Below are positions 21,934-31,005 of a DNA stretch of 64,000 bases, in pieces. The stretch covers positions 1 to 64,000 of the forward strand of contig NZ_SPMZ01000026.1 in the NCBI RefSeq assembly GCF_012939995.1, read 5' to 3'. The notes under the pieces are model-generated. The model was not told the DNA's origin, did no database searches, and saw only the letters and a list, made by a program, of their open reading frames with translations. The stretch is from Candidatus Competibacter phosphatis. Lineage in GTDB: Bacteria; Pseudomonadota; Gammaproteobacteria; Competibacterales; Competibacteraceae. Made by a program: the position numbers and the translations under genes. Position 1 is the first letter of the stretch. Each line of letters opens with the position of its first letter.

Positions 21934-22958
21934 CCAGCCCGGTCCATCAAGCGCACGGCGGCGGCGTTTAGTTCGCCCAGTTTGGCCACGTTCAGGGTGT
22001 CGGCCTTGAACGTGCCCCAGGATTCGAGGGTGGCGCTGGGCGGAATGGCCGGATTGACCGGATACTCGTTGTTGACATCGGCATACCAGCGCTGCGCCGA
22101 ATCACTGGCCAGAAACTCCAGCAGCTTGAGCGCGTTATCGCGGTTGTGGGCATGGGCGGTCACGCCAGCGCCGCTGACGTTGACATGTACCCCGGTGGTC
22201 TTGGCATCGGGCCAGAACACCGCTACCTTGGCCGCCGCCGCTTGTTCCGCCGGATCTGGCGAGTTCACCATGCCGCCCAGGTAATAGGTGTTGGCCAGAG
22301 TCACATCGCACTCGCCGGCGGCCACGGCCTTGATCTGGTCGCGGTCGCCACCCTTCGGCGGGCGGGCGAAATTGGCGACCAGACCCTTGGCCCAGGCCTC
22401 GGTCTTGGCTTCACCGTGGTGGGCAATCATCCCCGCCACCAGCGATTGATTGTAAATGCTGTCGGAGGAACGCACGCAAATCTTATCTCGCCATTGCGGC
22501 GCGGCCAGATCCTCATAAGTGGAGAGCTGTGCCGGCTTGACCCGGTCCTTGGCGTAAATGATCGGCCGGGCACGAACCGACAGTCCGTACCAGTACCCCT
22601 CAGGATCGCGGTAGGCGGCCGGGATGTGCTTCGCCAGCGCCTCGGATTGTACCGCTTGCAGCACGCCCGCCTGACGAGCGGCGGCCAAGCGGCCGGCATC
22701 CGAGGTCAGCAGCACATCCGCCGGAGTGTTGGCGCCTTCGCTTTGCAGGCGTTGTAACAGCGCTTCCTCCTTGCCGGTCACCAGATTGACGGTAATGCCG
22801 GTCTGTTTGCTGAAATCATCCAGCAAAGGCTTGATCAGGTCTTCCTTGCGCGCCGAATAAACATTGACTTCCTCGGCCGCCAGCAGCGGCGAGGTCAGCA
22901 GGCCGACCAACAGACAAAGCACGGGTAATAAAACGCGGGGTTTCGATAGCTTGGGCAT
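21924..22958 (-). CDS. fbpA: Periplasmic ferric iron-binding protein (FbpA-like)
   Basis: The protein would capture Fe(III) in the periplasm. The start is an ATG six bases after GGAG; it opens a signal peptide (VLLPVLCLLVGLLTSPLLA) cleaved before AEEVNVYSARKE. Iron-binding family marks are VNVYSARKEDLIKPLL, LLTSDAGRLAAARQAGVL, the tyrosine pair in ANTYYLGGMV and NNEYPVNP. It is first in the fbpABC operon. A Fur-like site lies about 60 bases upstream, so iron repression is expected. Confidence 0.9.
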   Translation of the reverse strand: MPKLSKPRVLLPVLCLLVGLLTSPLLAAEEVNVYSARKEDLIKPLLDDFSKQTGITVNLVTGKEEALLQRLQSEGANTPADVLLTSDAGRLAAARQAGVLQAVQSEALAKHIPAAYRDPEGYWYGLSVRARPIIYAKDRVKPAQLSTYEDLAAPQWRDKICVRSSDSIYNQSLVAGMIAHHGEAKTEAWAKGLVANFARPPKGGDRDQIKAVAAGECDVTLANTYYLGGMVNSPDPAEQAAAAKVAVFWPDAKTTGVHVNVSGAGVTAHAHNRDNALKLLEFLASDSAQRWYADVNNEYPVNPAIPPSATLESWGTFKADTLNVAKLGELNAAAVRLMDRAGWK

Positions 22959-23016
22959 AAACATCTCCGGGAATGCGATGGACGTCGAGAACTTCATTTG
23001 AGCGCGATTATTTTTT

Positions 23017-23037
23017 AAATGATAGTTATTCTCATTT
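23017..23037 (-). promoter_or_regulatory. Fur box upstream of the iron-transport operon
   Basis: An imperfect palindrome, AAATGAGAATA on the coding side matched by ACTATCATTT, lies about 60 bases upstream of fbpA. It keeps the ATGA/TCAT arms and AT-rich core of the Fur consensus. Its place before an iron importer supports the reading. Confidence 0.7.
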
Positions 23038-23262
23038 GCGCTGTAAAGAATTGCCCAGCAACCGGATTGATCGAACATTGGCTTCACCTGGAGGCCGCGC
23101 TGACCTCCGCGTTGCTGCCCAGCTTTTCCGACACCATGTACGACTCCTCTCTCTATTTTGAGGGAGAGGATCGGGGGTCATTCAAATTTTCACCAACCGC
23201 CTGGCGGTCGTGGCGACATGCTTGCCCTGGAACCGGACGGATGCCAGATGCACTGGCGAAAA

Positions 23263-23354
23263 CCCATGACAAGCGCAACCAAACCACCACATTGCTCGGC
23301 GTGAGTCGCGCCACTCCGTGGAGAAAGATGAAAGAAATTGGCCTTGATGATTGA
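23263..23354 (+). pseudogene. Remnant of a Fis-type HTH (C-terminus of an NtrC-family regulator)
   Basis: The last 30 codons before a stop read RNQTTTLLGVSRATPWRKMK then EIGLDD, which is the Fis-type helix-turn-helix (HTH_8) at the end of sigma-54 activators, with Pro where Leu is usual. No ATPase domain precedes it; upstream sequence in this frame has no recognisable motif. It appears to be the tail of a lost gene. Confidence 0.6.
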
Positions 23355-23554
23355 TACCTGACAGAGAGACGACTATCGTTAAAAAATTACGTGCGAATTT
23401 CCTGATGACGCCCGACCTCAAATCTTGTTTTAGCTATTGATTTTGAAAGGCTTTTGCAGGATCATGCGGCGCAATGAAGCTCTTGGCCGGACGCGCCGAA
23501 CGGCGCTACCGCATTTCAAATAACTCCAATCCGAAATCCACTGCAGAGGACGAT

Positions 23555-24169
23555 ATGATCCGATCCGTACTATGGCAATTGTTGGTCCTGGGGATCAGCG
23601 GCGTCTTGGCCAGCGCCGCGCAGGCCGCTGGCGATCCCGCCGCCGGCAAATCCAAGTTCGCAACTTGCGCCGGCTGTCATGCCATCCCCGGCTATACCAA
23701 CGCCTATCCGACTTATCATGTCCCCCGGCTGGGCGGTCAGCACGCCGACTACATCATCGTCGCGCTCAAAGCCTACCAGGCCGGCGAGCGCAAGCATCCC
23801 ACCATGCACGCCAACGCCTTCCCGCTCAACGAGCAGGACATGCAGGACATCGCCGCCTACCTGTCCAGCTTCCCGGCCGCCGCCGCACCCTACCCGGTTC
23901 GGGGCGACACCGCCGCCGGCAAGACCAAAAGCGCGACCTGCGCAGCCTGCCATGGCGCGGATGGCAACGGCAACATCCCGATTTATCCCCGACTGGCCGG
24001 CCAGCAAGAAGATTATCTGCGCAAGGCGCTGGGCGATTACCAAAGCGGTGCCCGCACGAACCCGATCATGGGCGGCATGGCCAAACCGCTGTCGCCGCAG
24101 GACATCACCGATCTCGCTAGCTATTTCGCTAGCCAACCCAAAGGTCTGGTGACCGTCCAACAGGAGTGA
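23555..24169 (+). CDS. Di-haem cytochrome c4-type protein
   Basis: A periplasmic electron carrier of 204 residues. The start ATG follows AGAGGA at a normal distance and opens a signal peptide (LLVLGISGVLASAAQA). Two haem-binding motifs, CAGCH and CAACH, are about 95 residues apart in two similar halves, each with an Arg-Leu-(Gly/Ala)-Gly-Gln motif (PRLGGQHADYI and PRLAGQQEDYL) and a distal-Met region (HPTMHANAF and NPIMGGMA). No oxidase or reductase gene is beside it, so its partner is unknown. Confidence 0.88.
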   Translation: MIRSVLWQLLVLGISGVLASAAQAAGDPAAGKSKFATCAGCHAIPGYTNAYPTYHVPRLGGQHADYIIVALKAYQAGERKHPTMHANAFPLNEQDMQDIAAYLSSFPAAAAPYPVRGDTAAGKTKSATCAACHGADGNGNIPIYPRLAGQQEDYLRKALGDYQSGARTNPIMGGMAKPLSPQDITDLASYFASQPKGLVTVQQE

Positions 24170-24190
24170 GTACCGCCTAGCTCGTTCCGG

Positions 24191-25633
24191 CTAGGGCTCC
24201 CGCACCAACCGAAACTCCAGATCGTCACTGAGCGGATCGGCGCCTGCCCGCCAGTTGCCGCCGCGAATCGCCACCGCTTCCGGCAACCGACTGGCGCAGC
24301 GCTGCTCCTGACCCTCGTACTCCCGCCGGTATTCGGAGCAGGTCCACTCCCGGACCTGCTCATCCGAATCCGGCGCGGCGGCCATCACGCCGGCACGGGC
24401 GGCATACTCCCATTCCAGTTCGGCCGGCAGGCGGTAGACCTTGCCCGTCCGCGCGGACAGCCAGGCGGCGTAGTCCATGGCCTCTCTCCAGGTGACCCGA
24501 ACCGGGCCATCGGACATCGCGCCGGATGCCGGCGGCGCGGTCCGACCGCTGGCTTCGGCAAAACGACGGTACGCATCCAGGCTGACTGTGTACCGACTGA
24601 TCGCAAAGTCAGCGCCAGGCACCGCCACCCAATCCGACTCCGGCGGCGCGGACGGCGGTTGAGCAGCCGCACCGCTGGCCGCCGGAGGCACGGTCGCGAC
24701 CGGAGTCGACTCAGCGGCCGGTGAGGCTCCAGGCTGTGAGCCGGCGGGCGTCGGCGCCGCCGAAGCCGAAGCCGAAGCCGAAGCCGAAGCCGAAGCCGAA
24801 GCCGAAGCCGAAGCCGAAGCCGAAGCCGAAGCCGAAGCCGGGGCAAAGTAGAACTCGCCACGCAGCGAGGAAGCGACCCAGGGAATCTGGCCCCCGCCAC
24901 TCTCCTGCTCCACCGCCACCAGCACCTGCTTGAACACCTGTTCGAGGCTAAGGCCGGGCATGCTCATGGCCGCCAGCAGATGGCGGGTGTAGGGGCTGTT
25001 GCGGCTGGCGCCGTCCTGCGAAACCGCGCCGGGCGCGGTGGCGTAGGCGATAAAGGTCCCGGCCGGACCCTCCATCCGCGCCAACCCCCGGCTTCCGCCG
25101 AAACCCCGGGTAAAGGGATTGTTGCGGCAGGCATCCAGAATCACGATGTTCAGTTCGTTGCCGGCGGACTCCATCGCCCGCAGCACGATGTCGGCGTCGA
25201 CACCCTCGTCGGGCACTTCGAACTCCTGATGGATGTCGGCGCCGATGGGGATCAGGTAGTTCTGCCCCTTGAGTTGGACGCCGTGCCCGGCGTAATAAAA
25301 CAGACCGACGCCGCGCCGCTGCCGCAACTGTTGCTCGAATTCCCGCAGCGCCAACCGCAGGGTCTGGCGGTCGGCGTCGAGCCGTTCGATGACCTGAAAC
25401 CCCAATTCCCGCAGTTTGGCCGCCATGTCGTGGGCGTCGTTGGCCGGGTTCTTCAGCGGCGCGTCCTGATACGCGCCATTGCCGACCACCAGCGCGGTGC
25501 GGGATTCCGCCAGCACCGCTCCGGGGGCAAGCAGCGCGACCAGACCGACCCAACCGGCCAAAACCATTTTCGACCAGGAACAGCTTCTTTTCTCACGTTC
25601 GATCAGCAAACGCATTGCAAGCACGAAGTTCAT
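24191..25633 (-). CDS. Secreted caspase-like protease with Ser-Ala linker and FGE/SUMF1-type domain
   Basis: After an N-terminal hydrophobic segment (residues about 23-42) the caspase p20-type domain runs to about residue 260, with catalytic His in FYYAGHGVQ (about H117) and Cys in ILDACRNNPF (about C169). A Ser-Ala dipeptide repeat (about 265-295) and a Pro/Ala-rich stretch link it to a C-terminal formylglycine-generating-enzyme fold (ISRYTVSLDAYRRFAEA, VTWREAMDYAAWLS, YRLPAELEWEYAAR, IRGGNW). The FGE part probably binds rather than oxidises. It converges with the cytochrome gene and diverges from the glycine-zipper gene. Such caspase-FGE fusions are known as a domain architecture; their substrates mostly are not. 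Confidence 0.88.
   Translation of the reverse strand: MNFVLAMRLLIEREKRSCSWSKMVLAGWVGLVALLAPGAVLAESRTALVVGNGAYQDAPLKNPANDAHDMAAKLRELGFQVIERLDADRQTLRLALREFEQQLRQRRGVGLFYYAGHGVQLKGQNYLIPIGADIHQEFEVPDEGVDADIVLRAMESAGNELNIVILDACRNNPFTRGFGGSRGLARMEGPAGTFIAYATAPGAVSQDGASRNSPYTRHLLAAMSMPGLSLEQVFKQVLVAVEQESGGGQIPWVASSLRGEFYFAPASASASASASASASASASASASASASAAPTPAGSQPGASPAAESTPVATVPPAASGAAAQPPSAPPESDWVAVPGADFAISRYTVSLDAYRRFAEASGRTAPPASGAMSDGPVRVTWREAMDYAAWLSARTGKVYRLPAELEWEYAARAGVMAAAPDSDEQVREWTCSEYRREYEGQEQRCASRLPEAVAIRGGNWRAGADPLSDDLEFRLVREP
24759..24840. repeat. Hexanucleotide tandem repeat (GCCGAA)n inside the caspase gene
   Basis: About 13.7 uninterrupted copies of a six-base unit encode the Ser-Ala linker on the bottom strand. 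Because the unit is six bases, gain or loss of copies keeps the frame and changes only linker length. Confidence 0.95.
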
Positions 25634-25851
25634 ATTGCAATCATTCGGGGGCAGTGGTTTTCGGAGAGAGGGAACCGTTGGCGAGTTTGCGCGCCACCGG
25701 CTGAATGGTACTACCTTGGCAAGCCACCAACCGCGCCGGGGGCGGCGATTTTTCTCCGAACGGCTGGCCGGCGCGTTGATTTCGCACCCCGCCGCTTCCA
25801 GAATTGTCGAAAGGATATAAAACCAACCACGACCACGGTTTGGAGATACTC

Positions 25852-26535
25852 ATGCACGTTCACCATTCAGGCACGAAATGGCTCGTCGCCGTCGCGATCG
25901 GCGCGACTTTGTCGGGGTGCGCCACCAACCCCGACGGCACCACGAACACGAACGACCAGCAGGCGACCGTCGCTCAGGGCGCGGTGTTCGGGGCGCTTGT
26001 GGGCGGGCTGCTCGGCGCCGCCGTCAGCGGCGACAACCGGGGCCGAGGCGCTTTGATCGGCGCCGCGGCCGGTGGTTTGATCGGCGCCGGCATCGGCAGT
26101 TCCATCGCCGAACGCAAGGCTCAGTACGCCAACGAGGAGGACTTCCTGGTCGCGGAAATCCGCCGTAATCAGGAGTTCATTCAGGAAGCCGACGCCCAGA
26201 ACCGCCAGCTTTACCAGGAAATTGCCCAACTGGACCGCGAATCGCAGCGGCTGGCGCGGCAATATCGGGCGGGCAAAGCCTCGCGGGACGCCCTCGTCCA
26301 GCAGAAAGCCACCGTGGAAAAGCAACTGGCCAAGGCCAAACAGATCAACTCACTGGCCGAGAAACAACTGGCCGATGCCGAGCAGGTCCATCAGGAATCC
26401 CAGCAGAAGCGAGGACCGCAGGATCAATATACCCGGCAGTTGGAGTCCAATCTGGTGGAACTGAAGGAAACCCGGCAAAAATCCAGTCAGAACGTCGCCA
26501 GCTTGCAACGGGTTTACGACAGCATGTCCATCTAG
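25852..26535 (+). CDS. Glycine-zipper coiled-coil lipoprotein
   Basis: The start ATG six bases after GGAG opens a lipoprotein signal ending LSGC, so the mature protein should be lipid-anchored at Cys23 or so. A glycine-zipper region follows (GAVFGALVGGLLGAAVSG, ALIGAAAGGLIGAGIGS), then a coiled coil from about residue 95 to the end (EIRRNQEFIQEADAQ, LAKAKQINSLAEKQLAD). Probably an outer-membrane or periplasmic structural protein. It is the first of four rightward genes that seem to form an operon. Confidence 0.8.
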   Translation: MHVHHSGTKWLVAVAIGATLSGCATNPDGTTNTNDQQATVAQGAVFGALVGGLLGAAVSGDNRGRGALIGAAAGGLIGAGIGSSIAERKAQYANEEDFLVAEIRRNQEFIQEADAQNRQLYQEIAQLDRESQRLARQYRAGKASRDALVQQKATVEKQLAKAKQINSLAEKQLADAEQVHQESQQKRGPQDQYTRQLESNLVELKETRQKSSQNVASLQRVYDSMSI

Positions 26536-26601
26536 CACAACAACGCTCGAAGCATCCCCCCGCCCGCCATCGGGCAAGCCGGGGATGGGGAGATCACGAT
26601 C

Positions 26602-27100
26602 ATGGCATTCACACGCGGTTATGCCGGTATCCTGAGTCTGCTCCTGCTGGGAGGCTGCGCCGCCGATCCGACCAACGATCCGCACGGCGGCGGATTCTTC
26701 GGCGGCGTGCACGGGCTGGCGGCCGGCGACTACGAAACGCGCCAGCAGGGCTTGCAAGAGCAGCGGGACGACAGCCTGAACCAACTGCGCGCTGCGGGAA
26801 GAAGGCGCCTATCTGGAAAGCGAGCGACAGATGAAAGCCGACGAGGTGGCCGAGCAGCGCCGCCAGTTGGCCTCGCTCAAGGCCAGAAACCGAGCACTCG
26901 CCAAGCGGGTCGATCAGTTGAAGCGATCCAAATCCGCCACCGATCAGCGCACGGCGGAGTTGCAGCGCAAGCAACAACAATTGAACCGCGACATCCAGGA
27001 GTTCGAAGTCCAGCTCGACAAGGGCCAACTGACCGCCGCCCAGGCCAATTCCAAACGGCTCAGCCTGGAACGGCAGTACGACGCCATCAAGAATCTGTGA
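26602..27100 (+). CDS. Small coiled-coil lipoprotein, one frameshift
   Basis: A lipobox LLLLGGC near residue 19 marks a lipoprotein. The frame breaks near 26791-26800 in a GCGC tract; skipping one base joins DSLNQLR to LREEGAYLESERQMKADE and then a coiled coil running to the end (LASLKARNRALAKRVDQL, KQQQLNRDIQEFEVQL). Total length is about 166 residues. It resembles its upstream neighbour in layout (lipobox, short Gly-rich part, coiled coil) but not in sequence. Function unknown. Confidence 0.65.
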
Positions 27101-27117
27101 GACGCGGGACGTGGGGC

Positions 27118-27819
27118 ATGAACGATGCTTGCCGGATGCCGGCACTGTTGCTGGCGGCATGGATCATCGCGATGCCGGCCGCCTTGGCCCAGGATAGCGA
27201 GCGGAACCGCTATTTCGTCCAACAAATGATCGAAATGGCTGCCACCAACAACGAGCAGGGAGTGGCGGGCATGCAACGGATGCTGGAACAGAACCCGAGA
27301 CCGGCGGCGCCTGATCAGGCGGCGGCGCGCGCCGCCTTTCAGCATGGTCTGGCCCTGTTTGGGCAGGATGCGCTGGACGCGGCGCTGGAGGCATTCCAGC
27401 AGGCCAGCCGGGACGATCCCGGTAACGCCGACGCCGCCAACTATGCGGGGCTGGTCTACCGCAAGATGGGTCGCTTTCCCGAAGCGGAAGCCGCCTTGCA
27501 ACAGGCGCTCGCCCTCGAACCCACCCGGGCCGTGGCCTGGTTCCAGCTCGCCCAAGTGTACGGCCTGACCAACGACGCCGACCGCGCACTGGGCGCCTTG
27601 GCCAACACCTACCGCTTTGCCCAGAATCAGATGCGCGCCGAGGAAATCCTGCGCAACATCGCCGAAAACGAGGCGGCCGACATCCTGCGCAACGCCGCTC
27701 TGGAAACCTTGCGGCTGTTCCATCTGCCGGCGGAAGCCGTCATCGTCCCGCCGCTGCCGGCCAACCCCGACGGTATCGTGCCGATGAACAGCGCGCCGAT
27801 CCCCACCCGCGCGCCATGA
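27118..27819 (+). CDS. Secreted TPR protein
   Basis: A signal peptide (LLLAAWIIAMPAALA) leads into a 30-residue segment (YFVQQMIEMAATNNEQGV) and then tetratricopeptide repeats from about residue 75 to 175 (FQHGLALFGQDALDAALEAF, ANYAGLVYRKMGRFPEAEAA, AWFQLAQVYGLTNDADRAL). It shares this order and many residues with the first 220 residues of the next gene, so the two are tandem paralogues. Its last codon overlaps the next start (ATGA). It probably works as a periplasmic scaffold. Confidence 0.8.
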   Translation: MNDACRMPALLLAAWIIAMPAALAQDSERNRYFVQQMIEMAATNNEQGVAGMQRMLEQNPRPAAPDQAAARAAFQHGLALFGQDALDAALEAFQQASRDDPGNADAANYAGLVYRKMGRFPEAEAALQQALALEPTRAVAWFQLAQVYGLTNDADRALGALANTYRFAQNQMRAEEILRNIAENEAADILRNAALETLRLFHLPAEAVIVPPLPANPDGIVPMNSAPIPTRAP

Positions 27820-29249
27820 ATTTCCCGCTTCTCGCCTTTCGTGGCGTGGCGCTGGCACTGGCGCTGACCGGCGCTTTGCCCGCCTCGGCCAGTCAATACG
27901 AAACGATCGATTATTACGTCCAGCAAATGATCGCCCTGGCCAGCGCCAACGAAGAAGCTGGCGTACTGATCTTCCGGGAACAAATAGAAAACCTGCCACG
28001 ACCGGAACCGGGCGATGCCCGGCAGGCCAGCCCTTTCAGCCAGCACGGCCAGGAGCGGTTAGCGGGCGGCCAATTGAAGGAAGCGTTGGCGGCGTTCCGC
28101 CAGGCCTTCATCGCCGATCCCGCCGATCCGGAAATTGCCGGCGCGCTCGGCCTGACCTATTTGCGGTTACGCCGTTTCAAGGAAGCAGAACGTTTGTTGG
28201 TCTACGCGCTGTCCCTGGCACCGACCCGTTCGGCGTCCTGGCTCGCCCTGGGACAAGTCTATGGTCAGCAGGGCGACGTCCGCCGAGCGACCGGCGCGTT
28301 CGTCAACGCCCTCCGCTTCGCCCAGGACCAGCCACAAGCGACCGAACAACTGCGGCAACTGGCCACCGCCGACCCGGCGGATGCCGTCCGCATCGGCGCG
28401 TTGCAAGCCTTGCGAGCTACGAAGCCCGCGCCCGCTACCAAGCCCGTTCCGCTCACTGATTCCCCACCCCCTCAACCGGCCGTGCCGGTCCAGCCTGGGG
28501 GTGATTCCAGGCACGTTTCCGAAATCCAAACCACCCCTTCCACCACGACAACCCGCGACCTACTCGGCTCGCTGAAACAAGGTTTGGCCTTGTTGGCAAA
28601 ACCGGCCGACCCCGCCACGGCGGAGCCAACCGCGTCACCGGCGGCGGATAACGGCAATCCTGGGCAACGCATTTACCGACGCGGCATGCCGCTCACCTGC
28701 CTGATCGTTACTTTCCAGGATGGCAAAACCGCCAATCTGGGCAGTGGCCTGCTGGTATCGAAGGATGGGCTGGTCATCACTAACAACCACGTCATCGATA
28801 AAGCCGAGAACCTGGCGGTCCGCTGCGGCGACCGGGAGTCGGTGGCTCGCATCCGCAAACGCAGCAAGGAACCGGACTTGGCGTTGTTGGCAACCAAACT
28901 CAAAAGCAAGGAAAGCTTTATTCTCAACCAAACCTACAGCCAGGATCTGATCGGGCTGGATGTGTTCGTGATCGGCAACCCCTACGGCTTGGAGAGTACC
29001 TTTTCGACCGGCGTGATCAGCGGACTGCGCGAGATCGATGGGGTCCGCTACATTCAGATTTCCGCGCCGATCAGCCCTGGCAACAGCGGCGGACCGGTCA
29101 TCCTGCGGGACGGTACCGTCATCGGCGTCGCCACCATGGGGTTGAAAGTCGGCCAAAACCTCAATTTCGCCATCGCCGCGGCCGATGTCATTGCGTCCCC
29201 GATTTTTGCGCCGAAGCAAATGCAAGTCCGCTCGGTGAGCGCGCCCTGA
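27816..29249 (+). CDS. Secreted TPR and trypsin-like serine protease fusion
   Basis: A signal peptide and TPR region (residues about 1-200, paralogous to the previous protein) are followed by a Pro-rich linker and a DegP-like protease domain from about residue 290. The catalytic triad is complete: His in ITNNHVID (about H325), Asp in EPDLALLA (about D354), Ser in SPGNSGGPV (about S424). No PDZ domain follows, unlike DegP. The protease would act in the periplasm, perhaps recruited by the TPR part. It ends 37 bases from the end of the convergent FHA gene. Confidence 0.88.
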   Translation: MNFPLLAFRGVALALALTGALPASASQYETIDYYVQQMIALASANEEAGVLIFREQIENLPRPEPGDARQASPFSQHGQERLAGGQLKEALAAFRQAFIADPADPEIAGALGLTYLRLRRFKEAERLLVYALSLAPTRSASWLALGQVYGQQGDVRRATGAFVNALRFAQDQPQATEQLRQLATADPADAVRIGALQALRATKPAPATKPVPLTDSPPPQPAVPVQPGGDSRHVSEIQTTPSTTTTRDLLGSLKQGLALLAKPADPATAEPTASPAADNGNPGQRIYRRGMPLTCLIVTFQDGKTANLGSGLLVSKDGLVITNNHVIDKAENLAVRCGDRESVARIRKRSKEPDLALLATKLKSKESFILNQTYSQDLIGLDVFVIGNPYGLESTFSTGVISGLREIDGVRYIQISAPISPGNSGGPVILRDGTVIGVATMGLKVGQNLNFAIAAADVIASPIFAPKQMQVRSVSAP

Positions 29250-29286
29250 ATCCACGCCCGTTCCGGTTCGGACGCGCGGGCGGCGT

Positions 29287-31005
29287 TCACTCCACCGCCC
29301 CCAGCGCCAGTACGTAGCCCCCCGCCACCAGCAGATCGCCCGGCTTGGCGGCGGCGGCGGTGTCCACGCCGGGACTGAGCACGTCCAGCACCTCGCCCGA
29401 CGGTGCCAACCGGTAAACCGACATGTTCTGGCTTTCCAATTGCACCCACCAATCCTCGCGCCGCACCTGCACCCGCAGATGGCGACGCGACAACCCCAGA
29501 TATTCGGCGCTGATACCGACCGTCTTGTTCGGTTTGCCCTCCCAACGCAGAGAACGCGGATCGGCCAGCAGGCGTGGCGCGATATCCGCCTCCGAGCCAC
29601 GACCGAAACTCACCGCCCGCTCGCGCGGGACCGGCAACGCCAGCGGCGCCGGTAGCCGCACCCAGCCGAGATAATGCCCCGTCATCGACGATGGCGCGGC
29701 GAGGAATTCCAATTCCAGCTCCGGAAACGGCCGCCACACGCCGGGCAGCTCCAGCGGCGCCGACAGCCCCACGACCTCGCCAAACAACCGATCCGCGCTG
29801 TCGATCCGCAGCCAGGCGGCGGCGTCGGGATGGTTGTCCAGCACCAGTCCACCCGCGCGGTTGAAGCTGATCCGCCAGTCGCTGATACCGGCCGCCGCAT
29901 AGGTCGACAAGCGTTGCAAGGCGACGCCCACCACCTGCAAGCAAGCCGCCGGTCGACGGGGAATCCAGGTGTGCTGGTCGAGTCCGGCCGGCGGCGCGGG
30001 CGCGGGTGGCGGGGAAGACTCCAGAATGGCGGCCGGCGGCGCGGACGGTTCCTCGAAATGTATTGGGATGCCGAACACCGGCTCGCGCCGGCCCCAATGA
30101 TCGATCATCGTATAATCGCCGTCCGCCGGGGCGGATGGCTTCGATCCCGATGCCGGCTTGCCCAAATCGGCGACCGGGGCGACGGGCCGCCGTTCCGGCC
30201 GCGCCGGCGATTCTGGCGACGCCTGTTCCGGCAACGTTGGGAGCTCCACATCCGCCGACAGCGCCACGACCCGCAGCCGCAAACCACGACCACGATGGTC
30301 GCGCGCCACGAAGCCACCCTGGCCGTCGCCGGTCAGATTCAGACAGGCCGGCGGCTCCTCCACCACATCCACCAGGGTCGGCGCCTCGGATCGCTGGAGC
30401 AGCAATATCGATTCGTTGCCTGGGAACGGCCAAGCCACCACCGCGTAACTGCTGGCACGCCGATCACCGTTGAGCAGCGTCAGCCGCTGGCCGGGATAGA
30501 TCGATCCCACTTCCCGCCAATCGCTTTGCCCATCGGCCGTCACCTCGATCCGAAAGACCGGCGCTTCATCATCGGCCGGCAGATGGATCGCCCGACCGAA
30601 CAGTGCCTGCACCTCGCCCGGACGCAACACCGGGTCCGGCTCCAGGCGATAACGAATCGTCGCGTTCTCGGCCAGATGCTCGCCCAGATCCCGTTCGTGC
30701 AAACGCCGCAGTTCCCGCAGGAGCAAATGGCGACCGAACCCATCCTCCAGTCGTTCGTCACGAATGGAATCGCGTTCCGAAATCCGGATGACGACGTGGC
30801 TGTAGTAGATTTCCTGGCGCTGGCCGGCGGAACGCGCGATACGTCGCGGATGGCGCTTGAGTGCTTCCAGCAGCAACACCCCCTCCTGGCCGATCCGAAC
30901 CCGATCCCACAACCATTCGGCGTTGAAGATATCCGGCACCGCGCGCAAGTTCACGCAGATGACATAATCGGAAGCAATCAGGGCATTAGGGTGAGTGGTC
31001 ATCAT
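29287..31005 (-). CDS. FHA-domain protein of the SEDS/PBP operon
   Basis: The 572-residue protein has no signal peptide or membrane helix. An FHA domain occupies the C-terminal 110 residues: FGRGSEADI, then the phosphothreonine-binding pattern LSRRHLRVQV and LESQNMSVYRL. The N-terminal 330 residues are of unknown fold; a Pro/Ala-rich linker follows. Its start overlaps the end of the SEDS gene. FHA domains read phosphothreonine, so the nearby Ser/Thr kinase is the natural partner. Confidence 0.75.
   Translation of the reverse strand: MMTTHPNALIASDYVICVNLRAVPDIFNAEWLWDRVRIGQEGVLLLEALKRHPRRIARSAGQRQEIYYSHVVIRISERDSIRDERLEDGFGRHLLLRELRRLHERDLGEHLAENATIRYRLEPDPVLRPGEVQALFGRAIHLPADDEAPVFRIEVTADGQSDWREVGSIYPGQRLTLLNGDRRASSYAVVAWPFPGNESILLLQRSEAPTLVDVVEEPPACLNLTGDGQGGFVARDHRGRGLRLRVVALSADVELPTLPEQASPESPARPERRPVAPVADLGKPASGSKPSAPADGDYTMIDHWGRREPVFGIPIHFEEPSAPPAAILESSPPPAPAPPAGLDQHTWIPRRPAACLQVVGVALQRLSTYAAAGISDWRISFNRAGGLVLDNHPDAAAWLRIDSADRLFGEVVGLSAPLELPGVWRPFPELELEFLAAPSSMTGHYLGWVRLPAPLALPVPRERAVSFGRGSEADIAPRLLADPRSLRWEGKPNKTVGISAEYLGLSRRHLRVQVRREDWWVQLESQNMSVYRLAPSGEVLDVLSPGVDTAAAAKPGDLLVAGGYVLALGAVE

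Noticed and set aside
24759-24840. CRISPR array
   Set aside because: The unit is six bases with no spacers.
24721-24933. Lys-Pro repeat protein on the top strand
   Set aside because: It is the reverse reading of the hexanucleotide repeat inside the caspase gene.
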